36,870 bases of DNA, from assembly GCA_023717525.1 (NCBI GenBank), contig JAMQPK010000020.1, positions 1 to 36,870 of the forward strand, written 5' to 3'. Below the pieces are notes generated by a model that was not told the origin of the DNA, did not search any database, and saw only the letters and a program-made list of their open reading frames with translations. Below, one piece after another: positions 1-8,079 of the stretch. The stretch's first letter is position 1. Each line of letters begins with the position of its first letter. Source of the DNA: Vicinamibacterales bacterium. GTDB taxonomy: Bacteria > Acidobacteriota > Vicinamibacteria > Vicinamibacterales > JAMQPK01. The translations under genes and the position numbers were made by a program.

Positions 1-41
1 TGATCAACGTGGATGGCGGATTGTCGATCCCGCGGTTATGA
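1..41 (+). CDS. Short-chain dehydrogenase/reductase, C-terminal end only (partial)
   Basis: The reading frame entering the window at base 3 encodes [12 protein letters not shown] and stops at 39-41. An (I)NVDGG ending is the usual C-terminus of classical SDR oxidoreductases of the FabG/glucose-dehydrogenase type, where it follows the last helix and helps form the tetramer interface. The stop overlaps the start of the aldolase gene by four bases (ATGA), so the two are translationally coupled. An SDR joined to KDPG aldolase and KDG kinase suggests a sugar or uronate dehydrogenase step in the same pathway. Only 12 residues are visible, so the family call rests on a short motif plus context. Confidence 0.6.
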   Translation, partial: INVDGGLSIPRL

Positions 42-688
42 GTGAACGAACTGACATCACCTCGGCCATCGAAGAGCTCGGCGTCGTGGCCATCATCCGC
101 CTGCAGGATCCGTCGGCCGTACGCGGCGTGGTCGATGCGCTGGCCGAGGGCGGCGTACGGGCGCTCGAAGTCACGATGACCGTGCCCCGGGCCCTCGAGC
201 TGATTCGCGAGATCGCCCCCACGCTGCCGAGCGGGTTCATCTTCGGCGCCGGTACGGTCGTCGACGCAGACACGGTGAAGCGCGCAGTGGACGCCGGTGC
301 GCAGTTCATCGTGAGCCCTGTGTTTCGGCCGGACGTGATTGTAGCGGCGCATCAGTCGGAGGTCCCCGTGATGCCCGGATGCTTCACCGCCACAGAAATC
401 CTGAATGCCTGGGATGCCGGTGCGGACATCGTGAAGGTATTTCCAGCGACCGCCGTTGGACCAGGCTACCTGAAGGACATTCGCGGACCGCTCCCGCACG
501 TGAAGCTGATGCCCACGGGCGGCGTCTCGGTCGAGAACGTCGGCGAGTGGCTGAAGGCCGGCGCCGTTGCCGTGGGCGTCGGCTCTGCCCTGCTCGACCC
601 GAACGCCATCGCCGCCAAACAATACGGACCGATCGCCGAGAAGGCCCGCCGGATGGTGGCCAACGTACGCGCGGCACGAGGACAATAG
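38..688 (+). CDS. eda: Bifunctional KDPG / 4-hydroxy-2-oxoglutarate aldolase
   Basis: A 216-residue class I aldolase of the KDPG/KHG family, full length for the family. It cleaves 2-keto-3-deoxy-6-phosphogluconate to pyruvate and glyceraldehyde 3-phosphate in the cytoplasm. The expected catalytic positions are visible: Arg21 (AIIRL), Glu44 (LEVTMT), the Schiff-base Lys133 in DIVKVFPA, and the phosphate-binding segment LMPTGGVS near 157-164. The start overlaps the stop of the SDR gene (ATGA) and the KDG kinase follows after only four bases, so the three genes form one operon. The kinase makes the substrate of this enzyme, which fits a 2-keto-3-deoxygluconate route. Activity on other 2-keto-3-deoxy sugar phosphates cannot be excluded. 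Confidence 0.93.
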   Translation: MSERTDITSAIEELGVVAIIRLQDPSAVRGVVDALAEGGVRALEVTMTVPRALELIREIAPTLPSGFIFGAGTVVDADTVKRAVDAGAQFIVSPVFRPDVIVAAHQSEVPVMPGCFTATEILNAWDAGADIVKVFPATAVGPGYLKDIRGPLPHVKLMPTGGVSVENVGEWLKAGAVAVGVGSALLDPNAIAAKQYGPIAEKARRMVANVRAARGQ

Positions 689-692
689 CGGC

Positions 693-1721
693 ATGCCCAA
701 GGTTGTGACGTTCGGAGAAATCATGCTGCGGCTCAGCCCGCCCGGCTTCGAACGCCTGCTGCAATCGCCCGTGCTTGCTGCCACTTTCGGCGGGGGCGAG
801 GCGAACGTCGCCGTCAGCCTCGCGCAGTTCGGTATCGACAGTTACTACGTCACGCGCCTTCCGGCGAACGACATCGGCGACGCCGCCGTGCGCGCGCTGC
901 GCGCCGAAGGCGTGAGGACCGATCTCATCGTCCGGGGAGGAGACCGCGTAGGCATTTATTTTGTGGAGGCGGGCGCGAGTCAGCGTGCATCGAGCGTGCT
1001 GTACGACCGGGCCCGGTCGGCCATCAGCGAGCTGGAGCCGGGCACGATCGATTGGGCGCGCGTGTTCAGCGGCGCCGACTGGTTTCATGTGACCGGCATC
1101 ACACCGGCGCTCGGCGACAAGGCGGCGGTCTGCACGCGCGAGGCCCTCGACGCCGCCAGGAAGGCGGGCGCCCGCGTATCGGTCGATTTGAATTTCAGAA
1201 GAAAACTGTGGACGGAGAAACGGGCGCAGGAAGTCATGCGCCCGTTGATGCGCTCTGTCGATGTCGTCATTGCGAACGAGGAAGACATCCAGTCGGTCCT
1301 CGGGCTGGACGTGGCGAATACCGACGTCACCGCCGGACATCTGAACCTTGACGGGTATCAACAAGTGGCGCAGAAGGTGTCGAAGGAATTCGGCCCTTCG
1401 CTCGTGGCCATCACATTGCGCGAGAGCGTCTCGGCGAGCGACAACGGCTGGAGCGCCGTCTTGTGGGACAACGCACATTCGCGGTTTCTGCAGAGCCAGC
1501 GCTACGACGTCCGGTTGGTGGATCGCGTGGGCGGCGGCGACAGTTTCGCCGCGGGGTTGATCTACGGTCTGATCGCCGGACGCGAACCAGAAGCCGCGCT
1601 GCGTTTCGCCGTGGCGGCCAGCGCGCTGAAGCAGACCATCCCTGGCGATTTCAATCGCGTGTCGGTGGCGGAAGTGGATCGCCTGGCGAAGGGCGACGCG
1701 TCGGGACGCGTGCAGCGCTGA
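693..1721 (+). CDS. kdgK: 2-keto-3-deoxygluconate kinase, PfkB family
   Basis: A 342-residue sugar kinase of the PfkB/ribokinase family. It likely phosphorylates 2-keto-3-deoxygluconate at O6, feeding the adjacent KDPG aldolase. The N-terminal signature [15 protein letters not shown] lies near residues 33-47, and the ATP/anion-hole motif [13 protein letters not shown], with the catalytic Asp of GGGDSF, lies near 280. The ATG at 693 gives [14 protein letters not shown], the normal start of the family; an in-frame start at 567 would lie inside the aldolase gene. The last 71 bases run antisense to the end of the oxidoreductase gene on the other strand. Substrate is inferred from the neighbour and overall similarity; other ketose specificities occur in PfkB. 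Confidence 0.9.
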   Translation: MPKVVTFGEIMLRLSPPGFERLLQSPVLAATFGGGEANVAVSLAQFGIDSYYVTRLPANDIGDAAVRALRAEGVRTDLIVRGGDRVGIYFVEAGASQRASSVLYDRARSAISELEPGTIDWARVFSGADWFHVTGITPALGDKAAVCTREALDAARKAGARVSVDLNFRRKLWTEKRAQEVMRPLMRSVDVVIANEEDIQSVLGLDVANTDVTAGHLNLDGYQQVAQKVSKEFGPSLVAITLRESVSASDNGWSAVLWDNAHSRFLQSQRYDVRLVDRVGGGDSFAAGLIYGLIAGREPEAALRFAVAASALKQTIPGDFNRVSVAEVDRLAKGDASGRVQR

Positions 1722-3114
1722 TCGGCTTGGCCTCCGGCCGCGCGACGTAGAACGGGTCCAGCGGATAGCAGCCCGACACCATGCCCATCCGGGGACCGGT
1801 TGTGCAATCGCTGAACGTGCGGCAGATCGATTGCCGTCGCAGCGGTTTCCCGCTCAACACATCGGCGGGCAGATCGGGATACGAAAGCACGACCCTGCCG
1901 AGCCCCACCACATCCGTCATGCCTGTCCGCACGGCGTGCTGCCCCACATGTGGCAGCCACTCCTGTAAATAGCTATACGCAGAGCCGACGAACACCATAT
2001 TGGGCAGGGCCGCTTTCAGCTGCGCAGTCGCTTCGATCTGTCTCGCAACGCCGCGCAGCGGATCTTCCGGCGGCTGATACCCGTCCAGCGGTGGGAAGTA
2101 CGCGGGCCGCTGAATGTGCGGGTTGTAGTACGGGCTGCCGGCCGTCGTGCAGATCCATCGGATACCGAACCCTTCGAGCGCCTTCAGCCAGGCACGCGCC
2201 TCCTGGAGCGCTTCGTCGAGGTTCTCGCCGCTCACGACACCGAAGCCGGGCGCGTCGCCCGGCATCTCCTCGGGCGCGCCGATGCCATCCGCATCTTTTT
2301 TGTAGGGCACGAAGTCGAAGACCGAGACGCGCACCACCATCTGCAAACCTGGGATCGTGGCACGGATGCCCTGAATCACCTGCCGCGCAAACCGCGTGCG
2401 GTTGTCGAGCGATCCGCCGTATTTTCCAGGCCGCGTGCGCGCGCCGAGCAGCTCGTGGCCAAGGTAGCCATGGCACTGCTTGACGTCGACGAACTTGAAA
2501 CCTGCGTTGTAGGCGAGCCGAGCGGCGGCGATGAAATCGTCTACCAGCCGGTCGAGCTCGTCGTCGCTGAGAATCCGCACACCCTGCGGGAATCGCTTGT
2601 CGAGCACTGGGTGACTGCATGCCGCCAGAGGCTCGGGGCGATTCCACACTTCTGGTCGGGCATACCGCCCCGAGTGCGTCAGCTGTAACCCCAGATACAT
2701 GTCGGCGTCCGCGTTCGATCCAAAGCGCGCGCGATGCTCGGCAACGAGATCGTCGCACAGCGATGCGATCGAGGCCTGATTCGCCTCGTTCATCAGAAGC
2801 TGATGGGGATTGGCGCGTCCGTCCTGCCGAATCGCCACCGCTTCCCCGCCCCAGATCAGCTTGGCGCCGCTCAAACCAAAGTTACGCCACCGACGCCGGG
2901 TGAGATCGCTCGGCCGTCCGTCGGCGGTCCCGTCCCATCCCTCCATCGGAAGGATGCAGAAGCGGTTGCCGATGCGAACACCGTCCACCTCGAGAGGCAG
3001 CGCAAGAGGAGATGGATTGGCGAGAGTGTCGTCGAATTCGAGAGGGATCTTCGACGTGGTGAGATGCGCGCGAAACGCCGCGGCCGTCTTCAGTGACGCG
3101 ACACGCGGAATCAT
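1651..3114 (-). CDS. NADH:flavin oxidoreductase, old-yellow-enzyme-like
   Basis: A 487-residue FMN TIM-barrel oxidoreductase of the OYE/2,4-dienoyl-CoA reductase superfamily, predicted cytoplasmic because no signal peptide is seen. Recognisable pieces are the substrate-loop start [16 protein letters not shown] (about 47-62), [13 protein letters not shown] (about 148-160), [16 protein letters not shown], then [14 protein letters not shown] and [15 protein letters not shown] in the phosphate-binding half. The C-terminus has ICRTFSDC and [11 protein letters not shown], a C-x5-C-x11-C array resembling the Fe-S loop of dienoyl-CoA reductases but lacking one cysteine. The start overlaps the stop of the VOC gene (ATGA), so it is the last gene of the TRAP operon. 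The Pro/Arg-rich tail is encoded antisense to kdgK. Substrate unknown. Confidence 0.85.
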   Translation of the reverse strand: MIPRVASLKTAAAFRAHLTTSKIPLEFDDTLANPSPLALPLEVDGVRIGNRFCILPMEGWDGTADGRPSDLTRRRWRNFGLSGAKLIWGGEAVAIRQDGRANPHQLLMNEANQASIASLCDDLVAEHRARFGSNADADMYLGLQLTHSGRYARPEVWNRPEPLAACSHPVLDKRFPQGVRILSDDELDRLVDDFIAAARLAYNAGFKFVDVKQCHGYLGHELLGARTRPGKYGGSLDNRTRFARQVIQGIRATIPGLQMVVRVSVFDFVPYKKDADGIGAPEEMPGDAPGFGVVSGENLDEALQEARAWLKALEGFGIRWICTTAGSPYYNPHIQRPAYFPPLDGYQPPEDPLRGVARQIEATAQLKAALPNMVFVGSAYSYLQEWLPHVGQHAVRTGMTDVVGLGRVVLSYPDLPADVLSGKPLRRQSICRTFSDCTTGPRMGMVSGCYPLDPFYVARPEAKPISAARVPTRRPSPGDPLPPPTRD

Positions 3115-3893
3115 TCAGGCCGTTGCACCATCTCGATCCGCACGACGTCAGGGCCTTCAGCGAACGCCAGCTGAACCATGGTTCCGTCACTCAGCTTCAA
3201 AGGCCGGGGCTCGGTGAGGATCTTCACGTTCTGCGCCTTCATCGCGGCCACCGACGCCTCGAGGTTGATGGGGCGGAATCCGATGTGATCGATCGCATGC
3301 CCCTGGCTCGGCGTCGAATCGCCTTTCTGCGCCAGCAGCCACACGCCGGTCATCTCGATCCCATCGATGCGATCTCTCAGCTTCCCCACGCGGCCGCCGA
3401 ACTGCGCCGCGTACCATGCGAGCGTCGCCGCCGGATCCGGTCCACGCAGATGAATGTGATGCAGCCCGAGCTTCTGCGAGTCCTGCACCACTTCGATCTT
3501 CGTCCCCCACGGATCTTCGATAAACGCGAGCTTGAAGAGCCCGGGGACATCGCGCACAGCCTGCGTGATCTTCAAGCCCTCGGTTTGAAACGCCTTCATC
3601 GCCCCGTCCAGATTGGGAACCGAAAAACCGATGTGATCGACCGAGCTGCCTTCGCTCGGCAGGCTCGCCGGGCGCCGCTGAAAAATGATGCGCGTGTCGC
3701 CGTAGAGCAATCGATCGACGGCCTCGGCCATGATCTGGCCGCCGAAGTGCTCGCGGTACCAGGCCACGGCCTTCTCTGGTTCGGGGGCCGCCAGATGAAT
3801 GTGATCCACGATCGGCTTGAACCCCTGGGCGGAGGCAGCGCCCGGCAGAGCAAGCAACGCAATGACCATCGACGAGAGCGTGGGGAGCTTCAT
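3111..3893 (-). CDS. Exported protein with two VOC (glyoxalase-like) domains
   Basis: A 260-residue protein with a clear signal peptide (hydrophobic stretch then AASAQ, cleavage near residue 23). Two VOC modules follow: about 28-137, starting VDHIHLAAPEPEKAVAWY, and about 142-258, starting LHHIHLRGPDPAATLAWY, each with an internal DHIGF half-module. VOC proteins bind divalent metal through His/Glu residues and act as isomerases, dioxygenases, lyases or binding proteins; which applies cannot be told. Export is less usual, since most glyoxalase-type enzymes are cytoplasmic. It follows the TRAP permease gene after 32 bases and overlaps the oxidoreductase gene by four, so it probably handles the ligand taken up by the transporter or a relative of it. 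Confidence 0.85.
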   Translation of the reverse strand: MKLPTLSSMVIALLALPGAASAQGFKPIVDHIHLAAPEPEKAVAWYREHFGGQIMAEAVDRLLYGDTRIIFQRRPASLPSEGSSVDHIGFSVPNLDGAMKAFQTEGLKITQAVRDVPGLFKLAFIEDPWGTKIEVVQDSQKLGLHHIHLRGPDPAATLAWYAAQFGGRVGKLRDRIDGIEMTGVWLLAQKGDSTPSQGHAIDHIGFRPINLEASVAAMKAQNVKILTEPRPLKLSDGTMVQLAFAEGPDVVRIEMVQRPE

Positions 3894-3925
3894 AGGGATA
3901 GTCTAAACGGCGTCCCGGAAAAGAT

Positions 3926-5743
3926 TCACTGAAAAAGCTGCAGCAGCCCCGTCGTCAGCCACGGTATGTAGGTGATCATCAACACGCCAATCAGCAGGAT
4001 CAGATACATCGGCAACATCGCACGAACAAGCTCGAGAAGGGGCTTATTGAACCGGTAGGAAGCGACAAACAGATTCTCGCCAACCGGCGGCGTCAGATAG
4101 CCCAGCTCGGAATTGGCGATGAAGATGACGCCCAGATGGATGGGATCGATCTGAAAGTGCCTGGCAATCGGCACGACGAGCGGCACGACCACGATGATGG
4201 ATGAGAAGATGTCCATGAGGCCGCCAACGACAATCAGGAACGCGTTCAGGCCAAGCAGGAACACCCACTTCGAGTGGACGTTTGCCTCCGTCCACTCCGC
4301 AAGGCGCGCCGGCACCTGCGCGTCAATCAGGTAGGTCGTGAACCCGACGGCGACGGCCAGAATAATAAGGATGCCGCCCACGAGCCCAATCGAATGACTC
4401 ATGGCGCGCCGCAAATCGGCGAACCCTGCCAGGTCGCGTTGAATGAATTTCTGCACGACGAGCGTGAACAGCGCCGCCAGCGCCGCAGACTGAACCGTCG
4501 TCGCCCCGCCGAGCAGCGACCCGACAATCACGACCGGCAGCATCAGTTCCCATTTGGCGTGCCACGTCGCGGCAATCGCCTCCTGAACGGTGAACGGCCG
4601 GCGCAGACTGCCCCGCACCAATCCTTCGCGGACGCCAAGCGCCGCCAGCGCGCCGAGCATCAAACACCCTGGCAGGAAGCCACCGATGAAGAGATCGCCA
4701 ATCGGCACTTCGGCGACGATGCCGTAGAGAATCAGCGGAAGTGACGGCGGAAAGAGCAAGCCGAGCGAGCCGGCCGCCGTCAGCAGGCCGAGCGAAAACC
4801 GCTCGCTGTAGCCGTCCGCGAGAAGCGCGGGCATCAGCAGCCCGCCGAGCGCGAGAATCGTCACGCCGGATCCGCCGGTCAACAGAGTGAAAAACGCGCA
4901 CAGAATCGCCGTGACGACGGCTGTTCCGCCGGGTGCCCAGCCGAAGAAGGCGCGAAATAAACGGAGAAGGCGCTCGGATGCCTGTCCTTCAGCCAGGAGG
5001 AATCCCGCCAGGGTAAACAACGGAATAGCCGGCAGGTCGGCCGAGGTCAGTTGATCGTAGCTGCCGATGATGGCGTTGGCCGGACTGTCGCCCTGGACGA
5101 GAAACAGAATGACGGCTGCACCGCCGATGAGCGCGTAGATCGGCATGCCGAGAATCGCCGCACCGACCAGCGCGATAATCCACGGCCAACCGGACTGATC
5201 GAGCAGCAATTCCGGGTGAGTCGATATCCACGCGCCGACTGCGATACCCGAACCAGCAAGCACCCGGCCGATCGCCGTTGGCGAGGACTTCCAGACGAGG
5301 CGAACCGCAATCAAACCGAAGGCGATTGGGAACGCCATGTCGGCAGCCCACACCGGTATGCCGAGTGCAATCTCTTTTGCGGCTTCGCGGTGAACCTGCA
5401 GCAGACGTACACCGCCGAGCGCCAGGATGGTTGTGATCAGCGCGCCGACGAATGCGGCAAAGATTGCGGCCAGATGACGCGGACGCCCCTCGGGCATCAT
5501 CGTGCCCGTCGCGAGCGCGAGCAACTTGCCTTCTCGCGCGGCAATCGCGGCACCGAGGAGTCCGACGAGCAGCGTGAAGTGCGCCGTAAACGGGGCTGCG
5601 CCGGGGATGCCCGTGTTGAAAAATCGCCGCAGCACCACTTCTGCCAGAGGCAGAATGATGATGCCGAGTGCTGCGAACGCGGCAATTCCGTCTTCCGTCC
5701 CGCTGGCAAGCGCCAGGGGCGTAGCCCGCCGGGCGGAAGTCAC
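3926..5743 (-). CDS. TRAP transporter permease, fused DctQ-DctM
   Basis: A 605-residue polytopic inner-membrane protein. The first about 170 residues form a small four-helix DctQ-type domain (ALGIIILPLAEVVLRRFFNTG is typical of its first helix). The rest is the large DctM domain with its GGSGVTILALGGLLMPAL, LGLLFPPSLPLILYGI and MDIFSSIIVVVPLVVPI segments. Together they form the Na+-driven membrane component of a tripartite ATP-independent periplasmic transporter. Length fits a Q-M fusion. The start overlaps the stop of the binding-protein gene (ATGA), showing tight coupling. The ligand is probably a small organic carboxylate, as for most TRAP systems, but cannot be read from the sequence. Confidence 0.93.
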   Translation of the reverse strand: MTSARRATPLALASGTEDGIAAFAALGIIILPLAEVVLRRFFNTGIPGAAPFTAHFTLLVGLLGAAIAAREGKLLALATGTMMPEGRPRHLAAIFAAFVGALITTILALGGVRLLQVHREAAKEIALGIPVWAADMAFPIAFGLIAVRLVWKSSPTAIGRVLAGSGIAVGAWISTHPELLLDQSGWPWIIALVGAAILGMPIYALIGGAAVILFLVQGDSPANAIIGSYDQLTSADLPAIPLFTLAGFLLAEGQASERLLRLFRAFFGWAPGGTAVVTAILCAFFTLLTGGSGVTILALGGLLMPALLADGYSERFSLGLLTAAGSLGLLFPPSLPLILYGIVAEVPIGDLFIGGFLPGCLMLGALAALGVREGLVRGSLRRPFTVQEAIAATWHAKWELMLPVVIVGSLLGGATTVQSAALAALFTLVVQKFIQRDLAGFADLRRAMSHSIGLVGGILIILAVAVGFTTYLIDAQVPARLAEWTEANVHSKWVFLLGLNAFLIVVGGLMDIFSSIIVVVPLVVPIARHFQIDPIHLGVIFIANSELGYLTPPVGENLFVASYRFNKPLLELVRAMLPMYLILLIGVLMITYIPWLTTGLLQLFQ

Positions 5744-6765
5744 TTCGCGGGTTTCGCCTTCCTGAACGCGTCGCGCTCGCGGATAGCCAGGTCGTACACG
5801 TCGGCGGGAATCATCGCGCCTCGCTGCGTCGCGCCCAGATTCTCCGCAGCCGCACGAAACTCGGCGATGGCCTTGGGATCGAGCGTCTCAATCTGGAGTC
5901 CAGCCGCCTTCATCGCGGCGATCGACTTGGCGTCGAGCGCAGGAGCCTGCGAGTTGATCTGCTGTTCCATCGCCGAAGCTGCCGCGAGCATCTTCGTGCG
6001 ATCGTCAGGCGATATCTTGCTCCATGCGGCTTCGGTCATCACGGTGGCCCCGACGAGCGGCGCCAGGCGGATGTCGAGCATATGTGGTGCATCCTTGAAG
6101 ATCTGCAGCGCGACGGCGTAGACCGGTGGAATCGGCGCCGCGTTAATCGCGCCGCTCGGCAGGGTCAACTGCCTGGGGATCTCGCCGGCCGCCAGCGGCA
6201 CGGCGTGGAAGCCGTTGGCCGTGTACCACTGCACCATCTTCGGGTTGCCTTCAGTCGTGTACAGCTTGGCCTCTTTCACGTCGGCGATCGTCCGGATCGG
6301 CTTCTTCGAAAAGAGCTGAACCCAGCCTGCGTTTCCCCAGTTGATCAGGTGATACTTCTTGGCCCGAAGGCGCTCTTGAATCAGCGGCGTCACCTTCTGC
6401 TGCACATGAAGGAGCTCTGCGTCGGACTCGAAGAAGAACGGAACGCCGAAGATATTGAACCCTTCGTCAATCTCGGAGAGACCGGCGACCATCAGCGTCG
6501 CCGCCTGAAGGCCATCCACAGCCATGCGAGCGATGGCCGACGACTCGCTCGGGATCGTGCCAGCGTACACGGTGAGCCGTACGCGTCTCTCGGTCGCCTT
6601 CTCCCAGGCGGTGCCCATCGAACGGAGGGCGCCCGTCCAGGGCGAGTTGTCTGGTGCAAGCGTGGCCAGCCGGACGTTGACGGGCGCCTGGGCGCCAAGC
6701 GTTACAGATGCGACAATCGCAAGCGCGATGGCAAGTCGATAAGGGGGCCTTCGGAACACGTTCAC
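5740..6765 (-). CDS. TRAP transporter substrate-binding protein (DctP/TatP type)
   Basis: A 341-residue periplasmic solute-binding protein. It has a signal peptide (RLAIALAIVASVTLGAQA) and a typical DctP core: VRLATLAPDNSPWTGALRSMG near the N-terminus, GIPFFF-like FGVPFFFESDAEL, a WGNAGWVQLFSKKPI stretch, and DVKEAKLYTTEGNPKMVQWY around the conserved ligand-binding region. It delivers ligand to the fused permease encoded immediately downstream with a four-base overlap. The preceding gene is a TatT lipoprotein, nine bases upstream, so the protein belongs to the TatP subgroup that works with a TPR-type partner. Length is normal for the family. The ligand is unknown. Confidence 0.92.
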   Translation of the reverse strand: MNVFRRPPYRLAIALAIVASVTLGAQAPVNVRLATLAPDNSPWTGALRSMGTAWEKATERRVRLTVYAGTIPSESSAIARMAVDGLQAATLMVAGLSEIDEGFNIFGVPFFFESDAELLHVQQKVTPLIQERLRAKKYHLINWGNAGWVQLFSKKPIRTIADVKEAKLYTTEGNPKMVQWYTANGFHAVPLAAGEIPRQLTLPSGAINAAPIPPVYAVALQIFKDAPHMLDIRLAPLVGATVMTEAAWSKISPDDRTKMLAAASAMEQQINSQAPALDAKSIAAMKAAGLQIETLDPKAIAEFRAAAENLGATQRGAMIPADVYDLAIRERDAFRKAKPAK

Positions 6766-6775
6766 ACCTCCACGG

Positions 6776-7750
6776 TCATTTCGAAGTCGGACTTGGTTCC
6801 AGGAACAGATCGTCGACGCGCTCGAGCAGAAGCTTCGCGCGCTTCTGATACACGAGGGTCACGAGACGATGGGTCGGATCTTTATCGGGATCGATGGCGA
6901 TCGCCTGCTCGATGAGTTTAGTGAACTCACCACGATCCTGGTTGCTCTTCACCACACCAGTCGCCAACGCGACATAAGGAACCGGTGACAATCCCCGTTG
7001 AATCTCAACCGCACGCGCAAAGTACCGCCGCGCGCGCTCTTCGGAGCCGCCGAAGGCCTCGCCCTGGCTCTCGACCGTGATCATCAGTTCGGGGAGCGAT
7101 CCGTTGCTCCACGTTTCGTCCAGTGCGAGCGCTCGCTCGACAAGCGCGCGGACGATGGGCCAGTCTATTAGCAGTTCGGGATGGTCGAGCCCGCCGGCCG
7201 AGATGGCGGCGCCGAGCGAGGCCGCTGACCAGTACAGGAGCTCAACGTGTTCCTTCTTCGCCTTGGCGAGAGCACCGGTCGGATTGGCCTTCAGCGCCTC
7301 GCTGATACCATGAAACTTCACTTCGAGCCCGCGCCAGCAGTAGTTCTTCCCGCGCTCGGCGAGCTTGAACGCGCGGTCGCTCAGCTCCTTCGATCGGTCG
7401 TAGTCATCGCGCTGCAGGGCTTCCGCATCGGCGGCGATGAACCCGAAGGAGTACTGCGCGAACAAGCTGCAAGTCGTCGTCAGGAGCGGTTCGTACTTCG
7501 GCACCGAGGACAGGAGCGATTCGTGCAGCATCAGGGTAAACGGCAGCGCATCCGCGACGAGCTCGGGGTCGTTGTGGGAGGTGACGGTGTCGCCTCCCTC
7601 GGCCAGGGTACTCGCGACGCTTTTGACGGCGAGAGAATTGATGGTACCGCAGCCGGCGAGCATGGCCACCGAAGCCACAAACATCCAGGCGTGGACAGCG
7701 CGACGGACTGAGAGGGGACAGCGGTTTAGACGCACAAATGGCTTCGACAT
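6776..7750 (-). CDS. TRAP-associated TPR lipoprotein TatT
   Basis: A 324-residue lipoprotein with lipobox LAG-Cys34 after a hydrophobic segment. The region from about residue 58 matches the TatT family: an alpha-helical array beginning DALPFTLMLHESLLSSVPKYEPLLTTTCSLFAQYSFGF. Such proteins were described from Treponema as TPR-like trimers that dock the TRAP binding protein and are proposed to pass hydrophobic ligands to it. The start MSKPF puts the lipobox at a normal though slightly long distance. It is the first gene of the minus-strand operon tatT, binding protein, permease, VOC, oxidoreductase. Its upstream region is shared with the divergent tRNA-Arg gene. Family call is strong; ligand is not known. 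Confidence 0.88.
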   Translation of the reverse strand: MSKPFVRLNRCPLSVRRAVHAWMFVASVAMLAGCGTINSLAVKSVASTLAEGGDTVTSHNDPELVADALPFTLMLHESLLSSVPKYEPLLTTTCSLFAQYSFGFIAADAEALQRDDYDRSKELSDRAFKLAERGKNYCWRGLEVKFHGISEALKANPTGALAKAKKEHVELLYWSAASLGAAISAGGLDHPELLIDWPIVRALVERALALDETWSNGSLPELMITVESQGEAFGGSEERARRYFARAVEIQRGLSPVPYVALATGVVKSNQDRGEFTKLIEQAIAIDPDKDPTHRLVTLVYQKRAKLLLERVDDLFLEPSPTSK

Positions 7751-7869
7751 TCTAATGCGTAAACCGCCCGCACAATGGCTCAGCGGCCGATGCCGGCAGC
7801 CGACTCGTCGAATTTTCTGCGGGTCCCGCGGAAGCGCCCTTAAAATGGCTCGGGATACGTCCTTCCAAC

Positions 7870-7945
7870 GCGCCCGTAGCTCAGAGGATAGAGCATCGGC
7901 CTTCTAAGCCGAGGGTCGCAGGTTCAATTCCTGCCGGGCGCGCCA
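7870..7945 (+). tRNA. tRNA-Arg (anticodon UCU)
   Basis: A complete 76-base cloverleaf. The acceptor stem GCGCCCG (7870-7876) pairs with CGGGCGC (7935-7941), followed by discriminator G and an encoded CCA (7943-7945). The anticodon stem TCGGC/GCCGA encloses loop CTTCTAA, giving anticodon TCT at 7903-7905 (reads AGA/AGG). The T arm is GCAGG-TTCAATT-CCTGC. A TAAAAT at 7841-7846 could serve as the -10 element, but no good -35 is seen. No integrase or duplicated tRNA end is visible nearby, so there is no sign of use as an attachment site within the window. Confidence 0.97.
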
Positions 7946-7954
7946 AAACGACAA

Positions 7955-7988
7955 TGTGAGATTGGGTGATAGGCGATTTGGTGATTGG
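7955..7988 (+). repeat. Dispersed GATTGGGTGAT-type intergenic repeat, copy a
   Basis: The stretch just downstream of the tRNA reads GAGATTGGGTGATAGGCGA followed by TTTGGTGATTGG. It is the shortest of three related copies in the window; the others are at 18068-18116 and 25731-25789. It shares GAGATTGGGTGATAGG with both, apart from one base in the 18068 copy. It lies in the 134-base gap between the tRNA and a lipoprotein gene. No coding function is evident. Confidence 0.6.
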
Positions 7989-8079
7989 CTCGCAGAGCGA
8001 CTAAGGCCTCTTGGGTTATTCTGGACCACGCGTTCGTCTTCGAGGGTTCCGACGTTTTATCGGAATGGGAAGGCCAGCA

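Noticed and set aside
384-1478. Minus-strand open frame of 364 codons opposite the aldolase and kinase genes
   Set aside because: It covers two well-identified enzymes on the other strand and encodes an Arg-rich, low-complexity product.
7762-7801. TGTGC half-site upstream of tatT on the minus strand
   Set aside because: The second half after six bases is TTTAC, with no dyad, and no TANNNT at the right distance.
7870-7945. tRNA-Arg as the attachment site of an integrated element
   Set aside because: No integrase gene and no second copy of the tRNA 3' end are visible in the window.
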